A program made the position numbers and the translations under genes. Below are positions 11,297 to 23,270 of a stretch of DNA of 64,000 nt, in pieces. The stretch lies in the NCBI GenBank assembly GCA_907163375.1, contig CAJQUW010000514.1, positions 62,001 through 126,000 of the forward strand. The letters run 5' to 3'. The notes beneath the pieces were generated by a model, which did no database searches, was not told where the DNA came from, and was given only the letters and a program-made list of their open reading frames with translations. Each line of letters begins with the position of its first letter. Within the stretch, counting starts at the first letter, position 1. The stretch is from Prostheceraeus crozeri. Its lineage: Eukaryota > Platyhelminthes > Polycladida > Euryleptidae.

Positions 11297-13148
11297 GCAG
11301 GGTCGAAAACCCCAGAAAACCTCCAAAACTAGTGAATTTAAATTTTTTAACTTTTTAGCACTACTTATGAAATTTTATAAGTAGTCTATCACTTAGGGCA
11401 GGTCAATAGCGACCGAACCTTTTTTGAATCAAGTCAAACGGACTTGTAGAAGCAAAGTTACAAGCCTTTAAAGTTTTGGAGTCTTTTATGGCCTGGAGAC
11501 GAAGGCCATCTCCTGGCTAACCTCTAAGTCTGACGCCTTAGCTGATATCAGCAATGAAATTTTCTAAGTCGGCTTCTTACAGAAACCCGGGATTTGGAAT
11601 GTCCGAAGCTATCATCGGAGCTCAGAGAGACGACTTACCGTTGGCAAATCTCTCGTATTAATGTCAAGTCTCTGTCGGTTCCCAGCTTATATAGTGTGTG
11701 GCGATCAGCTGATGACGTAATACCCATCATCCAAACACTAAAAACCCGTCTATCTCCGGTTCTAGTGCTCCGATTGAGCTGGAAATACACCATTTCCATG
11801 TAGAATTTGACGCTGAATCCGAATCTGGCCTCCGTTTTCCCATCCGATGCTTCGTTTTGGCTCTACAGTTCTACAATTCAGCCATCGCAAAAATTCTAAC
11901 TCTGTCGTTTTTTCGAAAAATGTTGAAAATTTTTCTCTCCGATTGACTTGAAACTCATCATGCTGATAGAGAATTTCACGCTGATTCCAAATCTGAAATC
12001 CGTTTTCCAATCCGATGCCTCGTTTTGAAGCTACAGCCCAAAACGTCCCAAATTCTAACTGTCGTTTTTCGCCAATGTCCCAAAATCTTAAATGGCGTCG
12101 CACATCTAAACGAGGACATATATGAACAAGCCGATTCTTTCACTGAATTTGTCTCACTCTTAGCTTTCAAACGAGCTATGGCACGACAAAATCCGTCCAC
12201 TGGAAGCCAAAATCGAAGCGAGCTGTCCAGAGGGGGGGGGGACGTCAGCGAAAATTTTTTCTCTCCGATTGCGTTCAAATTCACCATACCGATGCAGAAT
12301 TTCACGCTGAATCCGAATCTGGCCTCCGTTTTCTCATCCGATGGTTCGTTTTGGTGCTACACTCCAAAACGTCCCAAATTCTAACTCTGTCGTTTTTTCG
12401 AAAAATGTTGAAAATTTTTTCTCGACGATTGACTTGAAACTCACCATACAGATAGAGAATTTCACGCTGATTCCAAATCTGAAATCCGTTTTCCAATCCG
12501 ATGCTTCGTTTTGAAGCTACAGCCCAAAACGTCCCAAATTCTAACTCTGTCGTTTTTCGCCAATGTCCCAAAATCTTAAATGGCGTCTCACATCTAAACG
12601 AAGACAGATAGGAACAAGCCGATTCTTTCAGTGAATTTGTCTCACTCTTAGCTTTCAAACGAGCTATGGCACGACTAAATCCGTCCACTGGAAGCCAAAA
12701 TCGAAGCGAGCTGTCCAGAGGTGGGGGGACGTCAGCGAAAATTTTTCTCTCCGATTGCGTTCAAATTCACCATACCGATGCAGAATTTCACGCTGAATCC
12801 GAATCTGGCCTCCGTTTTCACATCCGAGCACTCCTTCCACTCGAAACAGCCCATTTTACAACCCAACATTCAGCAGATTGCACGAAAAACATCACACACT
12901 ATAGCCTCAAGACTAATCCTGGCGGTCGCCCAAGTCCAATACGACACTCTGTCGTTCCAGAGGGGGGGGAGTCAGCGAACATTTTGTGAACGTGGACCAA
13001 CCTGGCCGGCACACCACGACAGACCACATCCTCTGTCGTTCCAGAGGGGGGGGGAGTCAGACCCGAAGCACCACGGCGGCCGACCACGACACTCTGCCGT
13101 TCCAGAGGGGGGGCGCGCCGATCGAGTGTTCGCCGTTTTATTACTACT
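11297..13148. repeat. Left arm of a 1.8-kb inverted repeat (left end of A, including its right-hand TIR)
   Basis: From 'TTCAGCAGGGTCGAAAACCC' at 11297 inward, this is an inverted copy of 13885-15654. The outer 500 bp (11297-11790) carry the promoter and leader shared with B. From 11790 it is G-run TIR sequence ending in TTACTACT at 13148. The arms face each other across the 736-bp PLE fragment (13149-13884). Two left ends of the same Polinton family, head to head, explain it. Confidence 0.8.
11686..11693 (-). promoter_or_regulatory. TATA box of the A left-end gene
   Basis: TATATAAG on the minus strand, about 45 bp upstream of an inferred leader exon whose donor is ACG/GTAAGT at 11638-11639. 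The same arrangement is found in B at 15253-15307. Confidence 0.6.
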
Positions 13149-13884
13149 TACGTAAAGACGCGGAAATATTCTCCTCCATCTTGGATGATTCATCTTTTTG
13201 CGTCGGATCTACACAAAACCTTGAAGGATCACACAAAATAGTATCCATTTTTGCAACGTGGTCCTTCTTATTATTAGAACCCCTGCTTTGCCTTTGTCTG
13301 GTCGACAAATAATCAAATCTGGATCTGCTTTCAACTTACGAAGAGAGTCAATATGGGATTTTGATAGCGGTGACTGAACTGGAAACGACTTTAGTTTGAA
13401 ATAAAAAACCAAATCAGCTTTCAGTCTCGTTACACCATCATCATCCGTTAAATCAAAGCTATCCGTTAACTGTGAAAAGAATCTTTCAAATTCGACGTCA
13501 ATCTCAACCTGTCTTGGTAGGCTGGGGATGCAAAAATCCAAACCACGAGATAAGGCTTGCTTTTCGACCATATCCAAACATTGCGAGGACAAGTTGCAGA
13601 TATGCTGATCAAGATCATCCGGGAAAAAATCATCTGTCCAAGGAAAAGCTTCCGACAAAATCCGAGTATGTCGTTCACGTACGTCAATTCTCGTTTTGTG
13701 CAGGACTTTCTGAGTGAAGTTGAAATATTTTGCATAACAGAAAAACCGGTAAGCTCCACGAGACAGTCTTTAAATTCATAGAAATTATCCTTGTAGAGAT
13801 ACAACTTCCTCTTTGCTTCCTTCAATTCAATAACCAGAAACTGTCGACAGATTTCGCGAGATCGATGCAAACGGCAGTGACGTG
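13149..13884 (-). pseudogene. Penelope-like retroelement, N-terminal half
   Basis: The minus strand encodes the region before the RT core of a PLE: ALSRGLDFCIPS, a stretch with YFKLKSFP, then LIICRPDKGKAGVLII, then in another frame KMDTILCDPSRF and ENISASLR. PLEs typically have such a domain with an RPDKG motif before the fingers. It stops at the A duplication, and the reading frame at that point continues into the first codons of the half at 1929-3492. At least two frame changes (near 13655 and 13275) show it is dead. The 5' side (13879-13884) abuts the left end of Polinton B. Confidence 0.8.
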
Positions 13885-15175
13885 AGTAGTAATAAAACGG
13901 CGAACACTCGACCAGCGCGCCCCCCCTCTGGAACGGCAGAGTGTCGTGGTCGGCCGCCGTGGTGCTTCGAGTCTGACGTCCCCCCCTCTGGAACGACAGA
14001 GTGTCGTGGTGGTCTTGGGCGACCGCCAGGATTTGTCTTGAGGCTATAGTGTGTGATGTTTTTCGTGCAATCTGCTGAATGTTGGGTTGTAAAATGGGCT
14101 GTTTCGAGTGGAAGGAGTGCTCGGATGGGAAAACGGAGGCCAGATTCGGATTCAGCGTGAAATTCTGCATCGGTATGGTGAATTTGAACGCAATCGGAGA
14201 GAAAAAATTTTCGCTGACGTCCCCCCCCTCTCGACCGCTAGCTTCGATCTTGGCTTGTAGTGGACGGACTTTGTCGTGCAATAGCTCGTTTGAAAAGTAA
14301 GAGTGAGACAAATTCACTGAAAGAATCGGCTTGTTCATATCTGTCTACGTTTAGATGTGAGACGCCATTTAAGATTTTGGGACATTGGCGAAAAACGACA
14401 GAGTTAGAATTTGGGACGTTTTGGGCTGTAGCGTCAAAACGAAGCATCGGATGGGAAAACGGATTTCAGATTTGGAATCAGCGTGAAATTCTCTATCAGC
14501 ATGGTGAGTTTCAAGTCAATCGGAGAGAAAAAATTTTCAACATTTTTCGAAAAAACGACAGAGTTAAAATTTGGGACGTTTTGGTCTGTAGCGCCAAAAC
14601 GAAGCATCGGATGGGAAAACGGAGGCCAGATTCGGATTCAGCGTGAAATTCTGCATCGGTATGGTGAATTTGAACGCAATCGGTGAGAAAAATTTTCGCT
14701 GACGTCCCCCCCCTCTGGACAGCTCGCTTCGATTTTGGCTTCCAGTGGACGGATTTTGTCGTGCCATAGCTCGTTTGAAAGCTAAGAGTGAGACAAATTC
14801 ACTGAAAGAATCGGCTTGTTCATATCTGTCTTCGTTTAGATGTGAGACGCCATTTAAGATTTTGGGATATTGGCGAAAAACGACAGAGTTAGAATTTGGG
14901 ACGTTTTGGGCTGTAGCTTCAAAACGAAGCATCGGATTGGAAAACGGATTTCAGATTTGGAATCAGCGTCAAATTCTCTATCAGCATGGTGAGTTTCAAG
15001 TCAATCGGAGAGAAAAATTTTCAACATTTTTCGAAAAAACGACAAGTTAGAATTTTTGCGATGGCTGAATTGTAGAACTGTAGAGCCAAAACGAAGCATC
15101 GGATGGGAAAACGGAGGCCAGATTCGGATTCAGCGTCAAATTCTACATGGAAATGGTGTATTTCCAGCTCAATCG
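13885..15175. repeat. B left TIR with G-run repeats
   Basis: Distal CG-rich block with CCCCCC runs (13918-14010), a link, then two and a half copies of the family repeat with CCCCCCC runs at about 14220 and 14705. The inner boundary, near 15175, is where sequence becomes specific to the left ends of A and B. Long open frames here on both strands are products of the repeat. Confidence 0.75.
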
Positions 15176-15252
15176 GAGCACTAGAACCGGAGATAGACGG
15201 GTTTTTAGTGTTTGGATGATGGGTATTACGTCATCAGCTGATCGCCACACAC

Positions 15253-15260
15253 TATATAAG
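15253..15260 (+). promoter_or_regulatory. TATA box and spliced leader of the B left-end gene
   Basis: TATATAAG at 15253-15260, with a palindrome-like ATCAGCTGATCG just upstream. A leader exon ends at 15307 with donor ACG/GTAAGT. The intron runs to an acceptor CCTTTACAG at 15968, and the ATG follows at 15985. The arrangement is identical in A. Confidence 0.6.
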
Positions 15261-15984
15261 CTGGGAACCGACAGAGACTTGACATTAATACGAGAGATTT
15301 GCCAACGGTAAGTCGTCTCTCTGAGCTCCGATGATAGCTTCGGACATTCCAAATCCCGGGTTTCTGTAGGAAACCGACTTAGAAAATTTCATTGCTGATA
15401 TCAGCTAAGGCGTCAGACTTAGAGGTTCGCCAGGAGATGGCCTTCGTCTCCAGGCCATAAAAGACTCCAAAACTTTAAAGGCTTGTAACTTTGCTTCTAC
15501 AAGTCCGTTTGACTTGATTCAAAAAAGGTTCGGTCGCTATTGACCTGCCCTAAGTGATAGACTACTTATAAAATTTCATAAGTAGTGCTAAAAAGTTGAA
15601 AAATTTAAATTCACTAGTTTTGGAGGTTTTCTGGGGTTTTCGACCCTGCTGAATTCAACTAAGACATTTATAAAGTTGTGGGAGGCGAGCTTCGGCTTGG
15701 AATTTGCAACCTTGGCAAACAATCCACTGGTTTTCATGTCAAAATCAGGGTCCGGATACCAACACAGTGATATGACGCACGCTCTGTCCGCGGGAGGCTG
15801 GATTTGTGGGCCGAGGCCTTGGAGTTGGGATAAGATCCCCTCTGAGTAATGCCTGTAACGGATTCAAAGGTTCGACACTTTCCACCAATCTCACAATTTA
15901 GCTGTATGATTATAAAAATGACTGCCAATGTCGCCTGTTAGTAATTCTATTTCATCCTTCCTTTACAGATACATAAGTTACAAA

Positions 15985-17292
15985 ATGGGAGGAAATTCAA
16001 AGTTTCATTTTAAAAAGTGCCTATGTGGCGAAGTCAAGCGAGGTGGCGAGTTCAAGCGCCATTTAAATAAATTCCCCGACTCTCCCGAAGAGCATAAGGA
16101 GGTCGCTGTGGTGAGCGGATGCACATCATGTATGAAATTCGTCAGGGGAAACCTGAACGAGTTTTTCTATAAGACGCATTCAACATGTCTCATTAAGAAG
16201 GTGAAAAATTATACCACCTCAGAGGTTGGGTTAGCCATCACCCCACTTTTTGAAAAACCTAATCAAGATGAGGAGACAGAGACGCATGCCTCAGAGGTTG
16301 GGAAGTTCATCATCCCACCGGTTGAACGACCTCAAGTTGACCTAGATGCGGAGACAGAGCTGCAGATGGCAGTTCAAGCCATACAAGACTGCAAGAATGA
16401 GCAGCCAACGTCATCTCACCTCAGCTAGCTCTTCTTGCTCTGAGTCGGAAATCTCCGAATCTGAATCGGAAACGGAAGAGGCGGTCGTCCTTAACAAACC
16501 CGAGGAGGCGATCATAGCTCCTAAACCCGATAAGACGATTGTGAAGAGTCGGGCAGTGCCAGCGCCAAAAATGCACTCCTCACCTAAAAAAGGGAGAGGT
16601 ATCAAAGCCCAAGCCAAGCGGTGGGCTAAGGATGATGGTGTGGCGAGGGTTAGCCAAGAGTATGCCATTAAGAAGCTGAAGGATGAAATGAGCCGTTATA
16701 AAAACGAATGCTCCGCATTAAGGGATGAGAATTTTGAACTCAAAAAGCAGGTGGCGGAAATTAGGAGTCTTAAGGCTCAAGTATTAAAGTTGGAAGGTTT
16801 CCAAAAGAGAGCTCTAGCGAGTGAGAGTCGCGTAGAGGATCAGGCCACATGCATTAAGAATATGAAGGCGAAGGAGGCGACGCTCATCTCCAACATGAGC
16901 AGGAGAAGATGGCTCTTCTTGAGGCGAAGAATAACGCTGTCAAGGAGAGAAGACCAACGCTCCACCTCCCCGTAGTCGGTAGCAAAATTATCGACGATGT
17001 AATAATGGAGTCGGAGGATTTGGATAAAACGAGCGAGTGCTACGAAGGAGCAATGCCAGATATTCGCTGTCTCCACATAAGCATTAAACACAATGGTGAC
17101 ATTCAGGAATTGCGCCATCGTGAGCGAAAGTTGCCGGCCAAGTACCTGCCTCAGCCACCACCATCGAAGGTTCAACGAAGCGGTTGAATTGATTTATGGT
17201 AAGTTAATATCATCTCTATCACTTGAATATAATTTCATCTATTTTCTTTCTATTTTTCAGATGCGACGAGAACGAACCAACGGCTCTCATAA
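15985..17292 (+). pseudogene. Left-end gene of B: Cys/His N-terminus plus coiled coil, frame-broken
   Basis: Homologue of the A gene at 9246-10532. The N-terminus MGGNSKFHFKKCLCGEV...FKRH keeps the small Cys/His unit. A Ser/Glu-rich stretch and a coiled coil (about 16610-16900) follow, then a C-terminal domain with IRCLHISIKH. The frame changes near 16400 and again near 16905, so three frames must be read. An intron at 17199-17260 (TATG/GTAAGT to TTTTTCAG) precedes a short last exon that ends at 17292. A and B share domain order, both splice junctions and the C-terminal intron phase, which is why I call them one gene family. Function is unknown. Confidence 0.65.
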
Positions 17293-17405
17293 GGGCCACC
17301 ATGGGGCAAGATTTGATAGAACCTCCGCGCGGTTTGCCCTGGGCAGTCTTCGGACTGGCAAATACTATCATTAAGTTGAATCTGCTATCAGTCAACTTGA
17401 ACGTT
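17282..17405 (+). repeat. Direct repeat copy 1 (partner at 17812-17936)
   Basis: About 125 bp, 'CGGCTCTCATAAGGGCCACC' through 'GTCAACTTGAACGTT', recurs at 17812-17936 with few changes. The start of the unit lies at the end of the left-end gene and is also recognisable in A near 9240-9260. Another piece, 'GCAGTCGATTGCTATCCCTG', occurs at 17410 and again at 18307. A duplication of the gene's 3' region followed by insertion or deletion would explain this. Confidence 0.75.
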
Positions 17406-17470
17406 ATGCAGTCGATTGCTATCCCTGAAGCATTCTGATTCGCTGTTGAGCAATTCATTGTTGAAAACCC

Positions 17471-17478
17471 TATATAAG
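17471..17478 (+). promoter_or_regulatory. TATA box of the small acidic gene
   Basis: TATATAAG, 41 bp before the ATG at 17519. The spacing resembles the other TATA boxes of this element family. Confidence 0.5.
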
Positions 17479-17518
17479 CCAGAAGATTGTAGCGCTTCTC
17501 ATTCAATTTCAAGTCACG

Positions 17519-17776
17519 ATGGAAGCAACGTCTCCTGCCAACAGCATTCCCGTCTTCATCGATGAAGACAACGCCATTCCCGAGTTCGTCATCCTCGACG
17601 AGTAGGATGAAGAGGATGATAAGAAGGGGAAGATCGAGAAGATCGTTTGGACGGATGGGGTGTGGACTCCAAATACCACTCGCATCCGAAAGGTTCCAGA
17701 TGCACCAGCACGAGCTAGGCGGTATAGGGTCTATGACAACCTAACCGTCATACCCATTGACTATTCCAGCCAATAG
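17519..17776 (+). pseudogene. Small acidic protein gene with in-frame stop
   Basis: An 86-codon frame starting MEATSPANSIPVFIDEDN and ending IDYSSQ. A TAG at 17603-17605 (codon 29) interrupts it inside an Asp/Glu-rich run. After the stop the frame is rich in charged residues with WTDGVWTPNTTRIRKV. I do not recognise the family. The TATA box, clean ATG and length support a former gene. If the stop is a sequencing error the gene would be intact. Confidence 0.5.
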
Positions 17777-17936
17777 TCAACTTAAATTTACACCCCGAGA
17801 ATGAACCATCGGCTCTCTTAAGGGCCACCATGGGACAAGACATGATAGAACCTCCACGCGGTTTGCCCTGGGCAGTCTTCGGACTGGCGAATACTATCAT
17901 TAAGTTGAATCTGCTATCAGTCAACTTGAACGTTGC

Positions 17937-18540
17937 AAATGAAGTTCGGTGTAATACTTCCTTTCGACGGGCGTTCCTGTAAAGGGCGGCGGTGAAACCC
18001 GTAGCTATGTATACCGCAAGGGACATTCGGCAATGGTCAATCTTGTTAAACCTCTCTGCGTCATGTTTGCAAGTGATTGCCTCTGTCTCAACGTAGTATG
18101 CATTCGCGCCAGGGCGACATTTAGCCAACTGTCGAAGGTTGCCTTATAAACTATCCATTGCATACGTTATGAGAACCATGAGTTCTACCTGTCTCTATCA
18201 ATGAGATGAATTGATGAATGGAATGAAATGGGAGGACACTCACGCGCCACACGCAACATAACACACTTCTCTCTTCCGTAGTCTAACAAGCTCTTTACAC
18301 ATGGATCGCAGTCGATTGCTATCCCTGTATCAGAAGTGTAAGCTATCTTAATTTTATCTAACACTATTTCATCTACCATTATCATCCATATGAAATGTTA
18401 TAAGAATTGCAAGTTAAACTAAGTGTGCCACTATTGAATTGCCACTATCCAAATGAAAAAGTATACATGGTTAAATCATCCACTGAAGCCCCATTCAAGT
18501 AAGTCAGTATGAAAGCAAAGATAATATGAAATAAAAATTT
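17937..18540. other. Region without a clear gene
   Basis: The minus strand has a 60-residue stretch (17940-18128) with CRPGANAYYVETEAITCKHD and another at 18185-18385 with IAIDCDPCVKSLLDYG followed by a possible donor GTGAGT. The second piece is also found in A at 9095-9180. These may be exons of one small minus-strand gene of the left end, but I cannot join them with confidence. Confidence 0.3.
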
Positions 18541-18541
18541 A

Positions 18542-18991
18542 TTATGGCATGTATTTCAAAAGGTTTTCATCGTCAATATCGTCCCAGAGTCTGGCTTCAC
18601 ATAGATCACAAAAACAGTTCACTTGTTTCAATCGTTCTTCCACTGCGAGCCTCACTTTGTCAATATACTCCCACTCCACCATAGTTCGTGGCTGGGAGTT
18701 AGGGGTGTACCACTCCCATAATTGGTGGAGGAATTTGGTGCTGGTGATCTCCATCACATCGTCAGCATCGTACTGGAGATACTTCCACCTCACGCCTGTT
18801 AAGTCGGGACACTCCTTCTCACATACACTCTCCTCTTCGTCGTTCGCTGGTAATGACAACTTTCTGATATTGTCCAGTCGGTACACCTTCTCTACCTTCC
18901 CCTTCGTTGAAGCGTTTGGTGCACCGAGCGCCTTTGGTGTTGAGCATGGAGAAGAGAATTTTGTGTTTGGTGTTGTCGGAGGACTTGTCAT
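18542..18991 (-). CDS. Unknown 149-aa protein divergent from the polymerase
   Basis: Starts MTSPPTTPNTKFSSPCSTPK, a Ser/Thr/Pro-rich N-terminus, followed by a more regular domain with TGVRWKYLQYDADDVMEITS, LWEWYTP and NCFCDLCEARLWDDID. The CFCDLC could bind metal. It is open throughout, runs opposite to the polymerase and shares with it a 290-bp promoter region. No family is recognised. Its intactness in a decayed element is notable, but copy number cannot be judged here. Confidence 0.55.
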   Translation of the reverse strand: MTSPPTTPNTKFSSPCSTPKALGAPNASTKGKVEKVYRLDNIRKLSLPANDEEESVCEKECPDLTGVRWKYLQYDADDVMEITSTKFLHQLWEWYTPNSQPRTMVEWEYIDKVRLAVEERLKQVNCFCDLCEARLWDDIDDENLLKYMP

Positions 18992-19285
18992 GTTGACTGT
19001 GAATAATAACTTTGAAATGTTTTCTAATTCTTAAGTATCAACAAGCAACCAATCAGAATGAACAGCCAATGAATGATGAATATGAAAGTATATATATGTA
19101 AAGTGACATCCGTATCATTTCACTCTGTCTTTGAGACGTATAAGTGAAGTGTTCTCTAGCGAATTCTGTTATTATTTGAGCAGTACAAGTGAACTGCTCT
19201 CTCGTGAATTCCAAATTTCAGACGTATTATTTGAGTGAAGTCTCTATCTTGTTGAAGTATCAACCTTAAACTTGATTTCGTTGAA
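18992..19285. promoter_or_regulatory. Divergent promoter region with TATA (19088-19098)
   Basis: Between the 149-aa gene and the polymerase. AGTATATATATG at 19088-19098 lies about 190 bp before the polymerase ATG. Near it is 'CCAATGAATGATGAATATG', a CCAAT-type motif also seen upstream of the TATA box of the right-most gene (35385-35450, minus strand). Two partly repeated stretches, 'GTGAAGT' and 'GAATTC', occur in the leader. Confidence 0.45.
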
Positions 19286-22200
19286 ATGGTAAGTTGAAAA
19301 TTTCTACTCTCATCTCCCTCAAACGTGTGGCTAATAGCATCTTCCTCAATTTCAGGCATCAACTTCATCACCAACGCCCTCCCTTCTCGAGGAAAGTTTA
19401 GAGTTGTTGAGTCAAGGTAGGTTGTAACAATACACTGAGACTTGAACAGAGATGATAGAATGATTTCTCTTTCAGGTGATACCAGTCCCATCTCGAGCGA
19501 GTCCATGTCAACATTGTCGCGGGAATGCAACGATCGGGAATGTGCTGACTGTGGGCACATCTTCACGAGGAAGCGTGATCTCATCCGACACATCAAGCGA
19601 GGTGTTTGTAGACCTAAGTCAGCATCAATCTCCGAAGGTGGGGATGATTCTGTTAACGATGTCTCCTTTTCTTGCGATTTATGCATTCAGTCTTTTGAGT
19701 CACATTTTGAACTATCTTCACATAGACTTCGACATACACACAGTGACGATAGTTATACTAACAGCACCTCCTCTATCCGACTCTCTGAAGTGTCGATAAA
19801 TAATTTAGTGAGGAACTACCAGATGGAATCCTCAGAAACCATTACTGACTTTGAAGAATGGTTTCATCAAAATTCATCTTTGATTGGTGCGCTCTTCAAC
19901 AATTTAGTCAATTTTAGAATGAAGGCGCTCATCTATCTCAAAATAAAATATGTAAAAATCGATCACCATACTGGTCAAATAGTAGAGAGGTTGGAGTTTC
20001 ACATACCCTCCTCTCCTGCAACCGAAGTTGTAGACTGCGAGTCTTGGATAAATTTTCATATCCAAGGGTTAAAATTAAATATAGATAAATTTAACGAGCG
20101 TGATAGTGGTCTCGTTTTTGATGGTATTGAGACTGCCATGATTAAAATCACTTTATTAGAGAACTACTCTGGACGAGGCTCCTTTAAACTTCCGAAAAAT
20201 TTAAGAAATAAAGCAGCAGTCATTTCTGTAGATTGCGAATCGCAATGTTTTAAGTATGCCGTCCTCTCCATTCTCCACTATAATGATGTACAGTATAGCC
20301 GATACCGTAAGAGTAAGTATCAACAGTGGGAGAATGAATTAAAGTTTGATGACTGCAATAGTGAAGATATGAAAATTAAAGATATAGAAAAATTTGAAAA
20401 ATTGAACAACATCAAAATAGTTCTCCATGTTTCGGAAAAGGGATTGAAGGGTGTCCGCTACAACTCGCGTTCGAGTTGTTATGACCACGTTGTCAACCTT
20501 TTATTAGTAAGACAGGATGATAGTGAGGAATGGCACTACTGCGGTATTCCCAAAATTTCTCGCTTATACCACCACTTAAGAAATTCTACCTCATCAGAGA
20601 TTTATTACTGTGACAGATGCATTCGCAACTTTAGGAGTAAAAATAGATTTGAAACTCATTACGAATGGTGTAAGCGAGGTAAACTACAAATGGAGCGCAT
20701 GCCCAAAGATAAGGAGTTTTCATATAGAGAGAATGGCGATGAACTAAGTCCTCTTCGTGTCATCTATGCTGACATCGAATGCTATATCGATGATATCATC
20801 CACAAGCCAGCAGCCATATCCTGCTATGAAGTATGGCATGACCATTTCCAAAATAGAAAAAATAAAATGCACGTCTGGCAAGGTGAGGATTGTATTTACC
20901 AATTCCTACAATTCCTCGAACAGGCTGTAAAATTTCAACAAAAGTATGATGGTGAACTCTATCGCAGATCATTGCATATGACAGCAGATGATCAAGCTAA
21001 GTTTGATAGTTGCAACGTTTGCCCCAAATGTAGTAAAACATTTGATGATAAGATTAAGAAAGTGCGCGACCATGATCACATCACTGGTAAATTTAGAAAC
21101 GCACTATGTTCAAAATGCAATTTTTCACTTAGGATGAAACGGCGTACATTACCCGTCATTTTCCATAATTTCAAGGGCTACGACAGCCATATGATAATAA
21201 AAGGAGGTTTAGGTCAAATGAAAGAGTGGAAGCTTGATGTAATAGTACAAACGAGAGAGAAGTTTATGGCCATGACAGCAAAAGTGCCTGTCGATAAAAC
21301 TAAAGAAAATAAGACGGTCTATTTTGATATAAAATTTTTAGATTCCTACCAATTTATGACTGCATCACTGGCCTCTCTCGTACAAAATCTAAAGTCTCTT
21401 CCACTAACACAAAAACTTAAGAAACAATATCCAAATCTAACCGATGAAGTCATCACACGGAAAGGAGTCTTTCCATATGCATATTTTGATGCGATTAGTA
21501 AACTCGGCGAGACTTCTCTTCCACCCATAGATAAATTTAAAAATGATTTGACGGATCAAGATTGTCCAGTAGAGGACTATGAACATGCTCAAGAGGCATG
21601 GATAAAATTTGACTGCCATACATTTGGTGAATATATGATTGCCTATCTTAAGTTAGATGTGTTTTTGCTGGCTGACGTTTTCCAAGAGTTTCGACGAGTG
21701 GCATTAGAAGAAGATAAGTTAGATCCCGTCCACTTTGTCAGTCTGCCACCCATGTCATTTAAGTCTGCTTTTAAAATGACTGGTGAGACCATTCATCTCT
21801 TACAAGATCCAGAGATGTATAATTTATTTGAGCGAGGAATTCGCGGTGGTCTCACATTTGTAAATAAACATAGGTTAAAATCAAAATTAGTAGGCGATGA
21901 TCAGACTCATCTTAAGTATTATGACCAAAATAATTTATATGGTAGTTCACTATCCAAACCACTCCCTCACTCTGAGTTTAGCTGGTTAGATGATAGTGAA
22001 ATTCAGCATCTCTCCAACCCTTCTAACATACTAGCAATTCCAGATGAAGGTGATTGGGGATATTATTTTGAGATAGATCTAATCTATCCAAATAATATTA
22101 AACATAAAACCGTAGATTTTCCACTCGCACCCGAATCAGGTGAAGTGACCAAAGATATGTTTTCCGACTTTATGAAACAATTTCATAAAGATTTAGAATC

Positions 22201-23270
22201 ATGCGGTCAACCCGACTATAAGCCTTGCCGCAAACTTTTACTCACCCAGTATGATAAGGAAAACTATCTAGTCCACTTTAGCATCTTAAAATTTTATTTA
22301 GAAATGGGTATGATTTTAATGAGTTCACCGCATTATTAAATTTAGACAGAAAGCCTTCCTCAAACCATATATTGATAGCAACAGCCAGAAACGTGCACTA
22401 GCCCAAAATAATTTTGAAAAAGATTTTTATAAGTATAAGAATAATAGTCTATTTCGTAAGACGATGGAGGATGTTAGAAAACGTGTAAACTGTAAACTAG
22501 TCAATGATGTTACAAGATTTAAGAAATTGGTCTCATGACCTCTATTCATCGATAGAGACATTATCGATGAGGACCTTGTAGGTGTTAAAATGATAAAATC
22601 TGAAGTTGAGTTGTGCAAGCCCATCTATATTGGCCAAGCTGTACTAGATTACTCTAAGCTTGAAATGTACCAACTCTTTTATAAAATACTAAAACCATGT
22701 CCTCTCGTAAAGAGGTTCGTTTGTTGGGTGGTGATACAGATAGTTTCTTCTTAGGTATTACCACTCAAAAAGATTTAAATTTCAATGAAGTAGGAAAATC
22801 TTTAGAAAGATATTTTGACACATTAAATTATCCTACTGATCACCCACTCTACTCCATCAAAAATAAGGCAAAACTTGGCTGCTTTAAGGATGAGACAGCA
22901 GGGAAGGAAATAGATGAAATGATTCTCCTCCGACCAAAAATGTACAGTATGAAATTAAGGGATAGCGACGATAGTATTAAGCGTGCTAAAGGCATATCAA
23001 GATCATTGGTCTCTAACATGAAACATAAAAATTTCAGGAAAGCCTATAGAAATAAAATTTTTAACGTTTGTTAATATGACAATCTTAAAATCTAAGTCGC
23101 ATGAGATCAAAACTCATACTTTTAGGAAACGGGCGCTTTCAGCATGGGAGGATAAGAGGTGCTGGTTAGAACATAACATATCTCTTCCACATGGACATCC
23201 TGACACAAACATACCACCACCCAAAAGAATTAAACTCACACTACCACATTCAGGAGACGTCTTAGCATAA
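19286..23270 (+). pseudogene. polB: Protein-primed type-B DNA polymerase of B, broken
   Basis: It would replicate the element with a terminal protein as primer. The ATG (19286-19288) is followed at once by an intron (19289-19355). A 61-nt exon (19356-19416) and a second intron (19417-19475) precede the main exon. Two C2H2 fingers lie at about 19530-19610 and 19665-19740 and a third Cys/His unit at about 20608-20675. Between them is a domain with QCFKYAVL and EWHYCGI, which might be an OTU-like Cys/His fold. Catalytic region: YADIECY (Exo I, about 20765), CPKC...DHDHITG...CSKCN (about 21020-21125), YYDQNNLYGSS (about 21920), KTMEDVRKR (about 22460) and GGDTDS (about 22730). Breaks: frame shift near 22320, TGA at 22536, frame shifts near 22705 and 23065. 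These make it a pseudogene as read. Confidence 0.85.

Larger units (their letters stand above)
3493..13148. mobile_element. Polinton 'A', defective, inserted in the PLE
   Basis: This 9,656-bp element starts with AGTAGTAATAAAACGGCG and ends with the reverse complement. It is flanked by the 6-bp duplication CACGTA (3487-3492) and TACGTA (13149-13154), with one transition between copies. A six-base duplication and an AG terminus are standard for Polintons. Both TIRs are present, about 1.3-1.6 kb. The inside is mostly deleted or replaced: no polymerase, integrase, ATPase or capsid gene remains. What is left is a tandem-repeat block (5170-6540), a right-end fragment in the unexpected orientation (6556-7755), a second repeat block (7760-9080) and the left-end coiled-coil gene (9246-10532). 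It is therefore non-autonomous and rearranged. Confidence 0.85.

Noticed and set aside
11686-11760. Hammerhead ribozyme (CTGATGA) as found in some Penelope-like elements
   Set aside because: CTGATGA is present at about 11708, but I could not find the GAAA box and pairing stems in the right order.
19442-19799. Second frame through the polymerase start (19476-19799) and minus-strand frame 19156-19686
   Set aside because: Both overlap the zinc-finger part of the polymerase, whose frame is supported by splice sites and Cys/His spacing.
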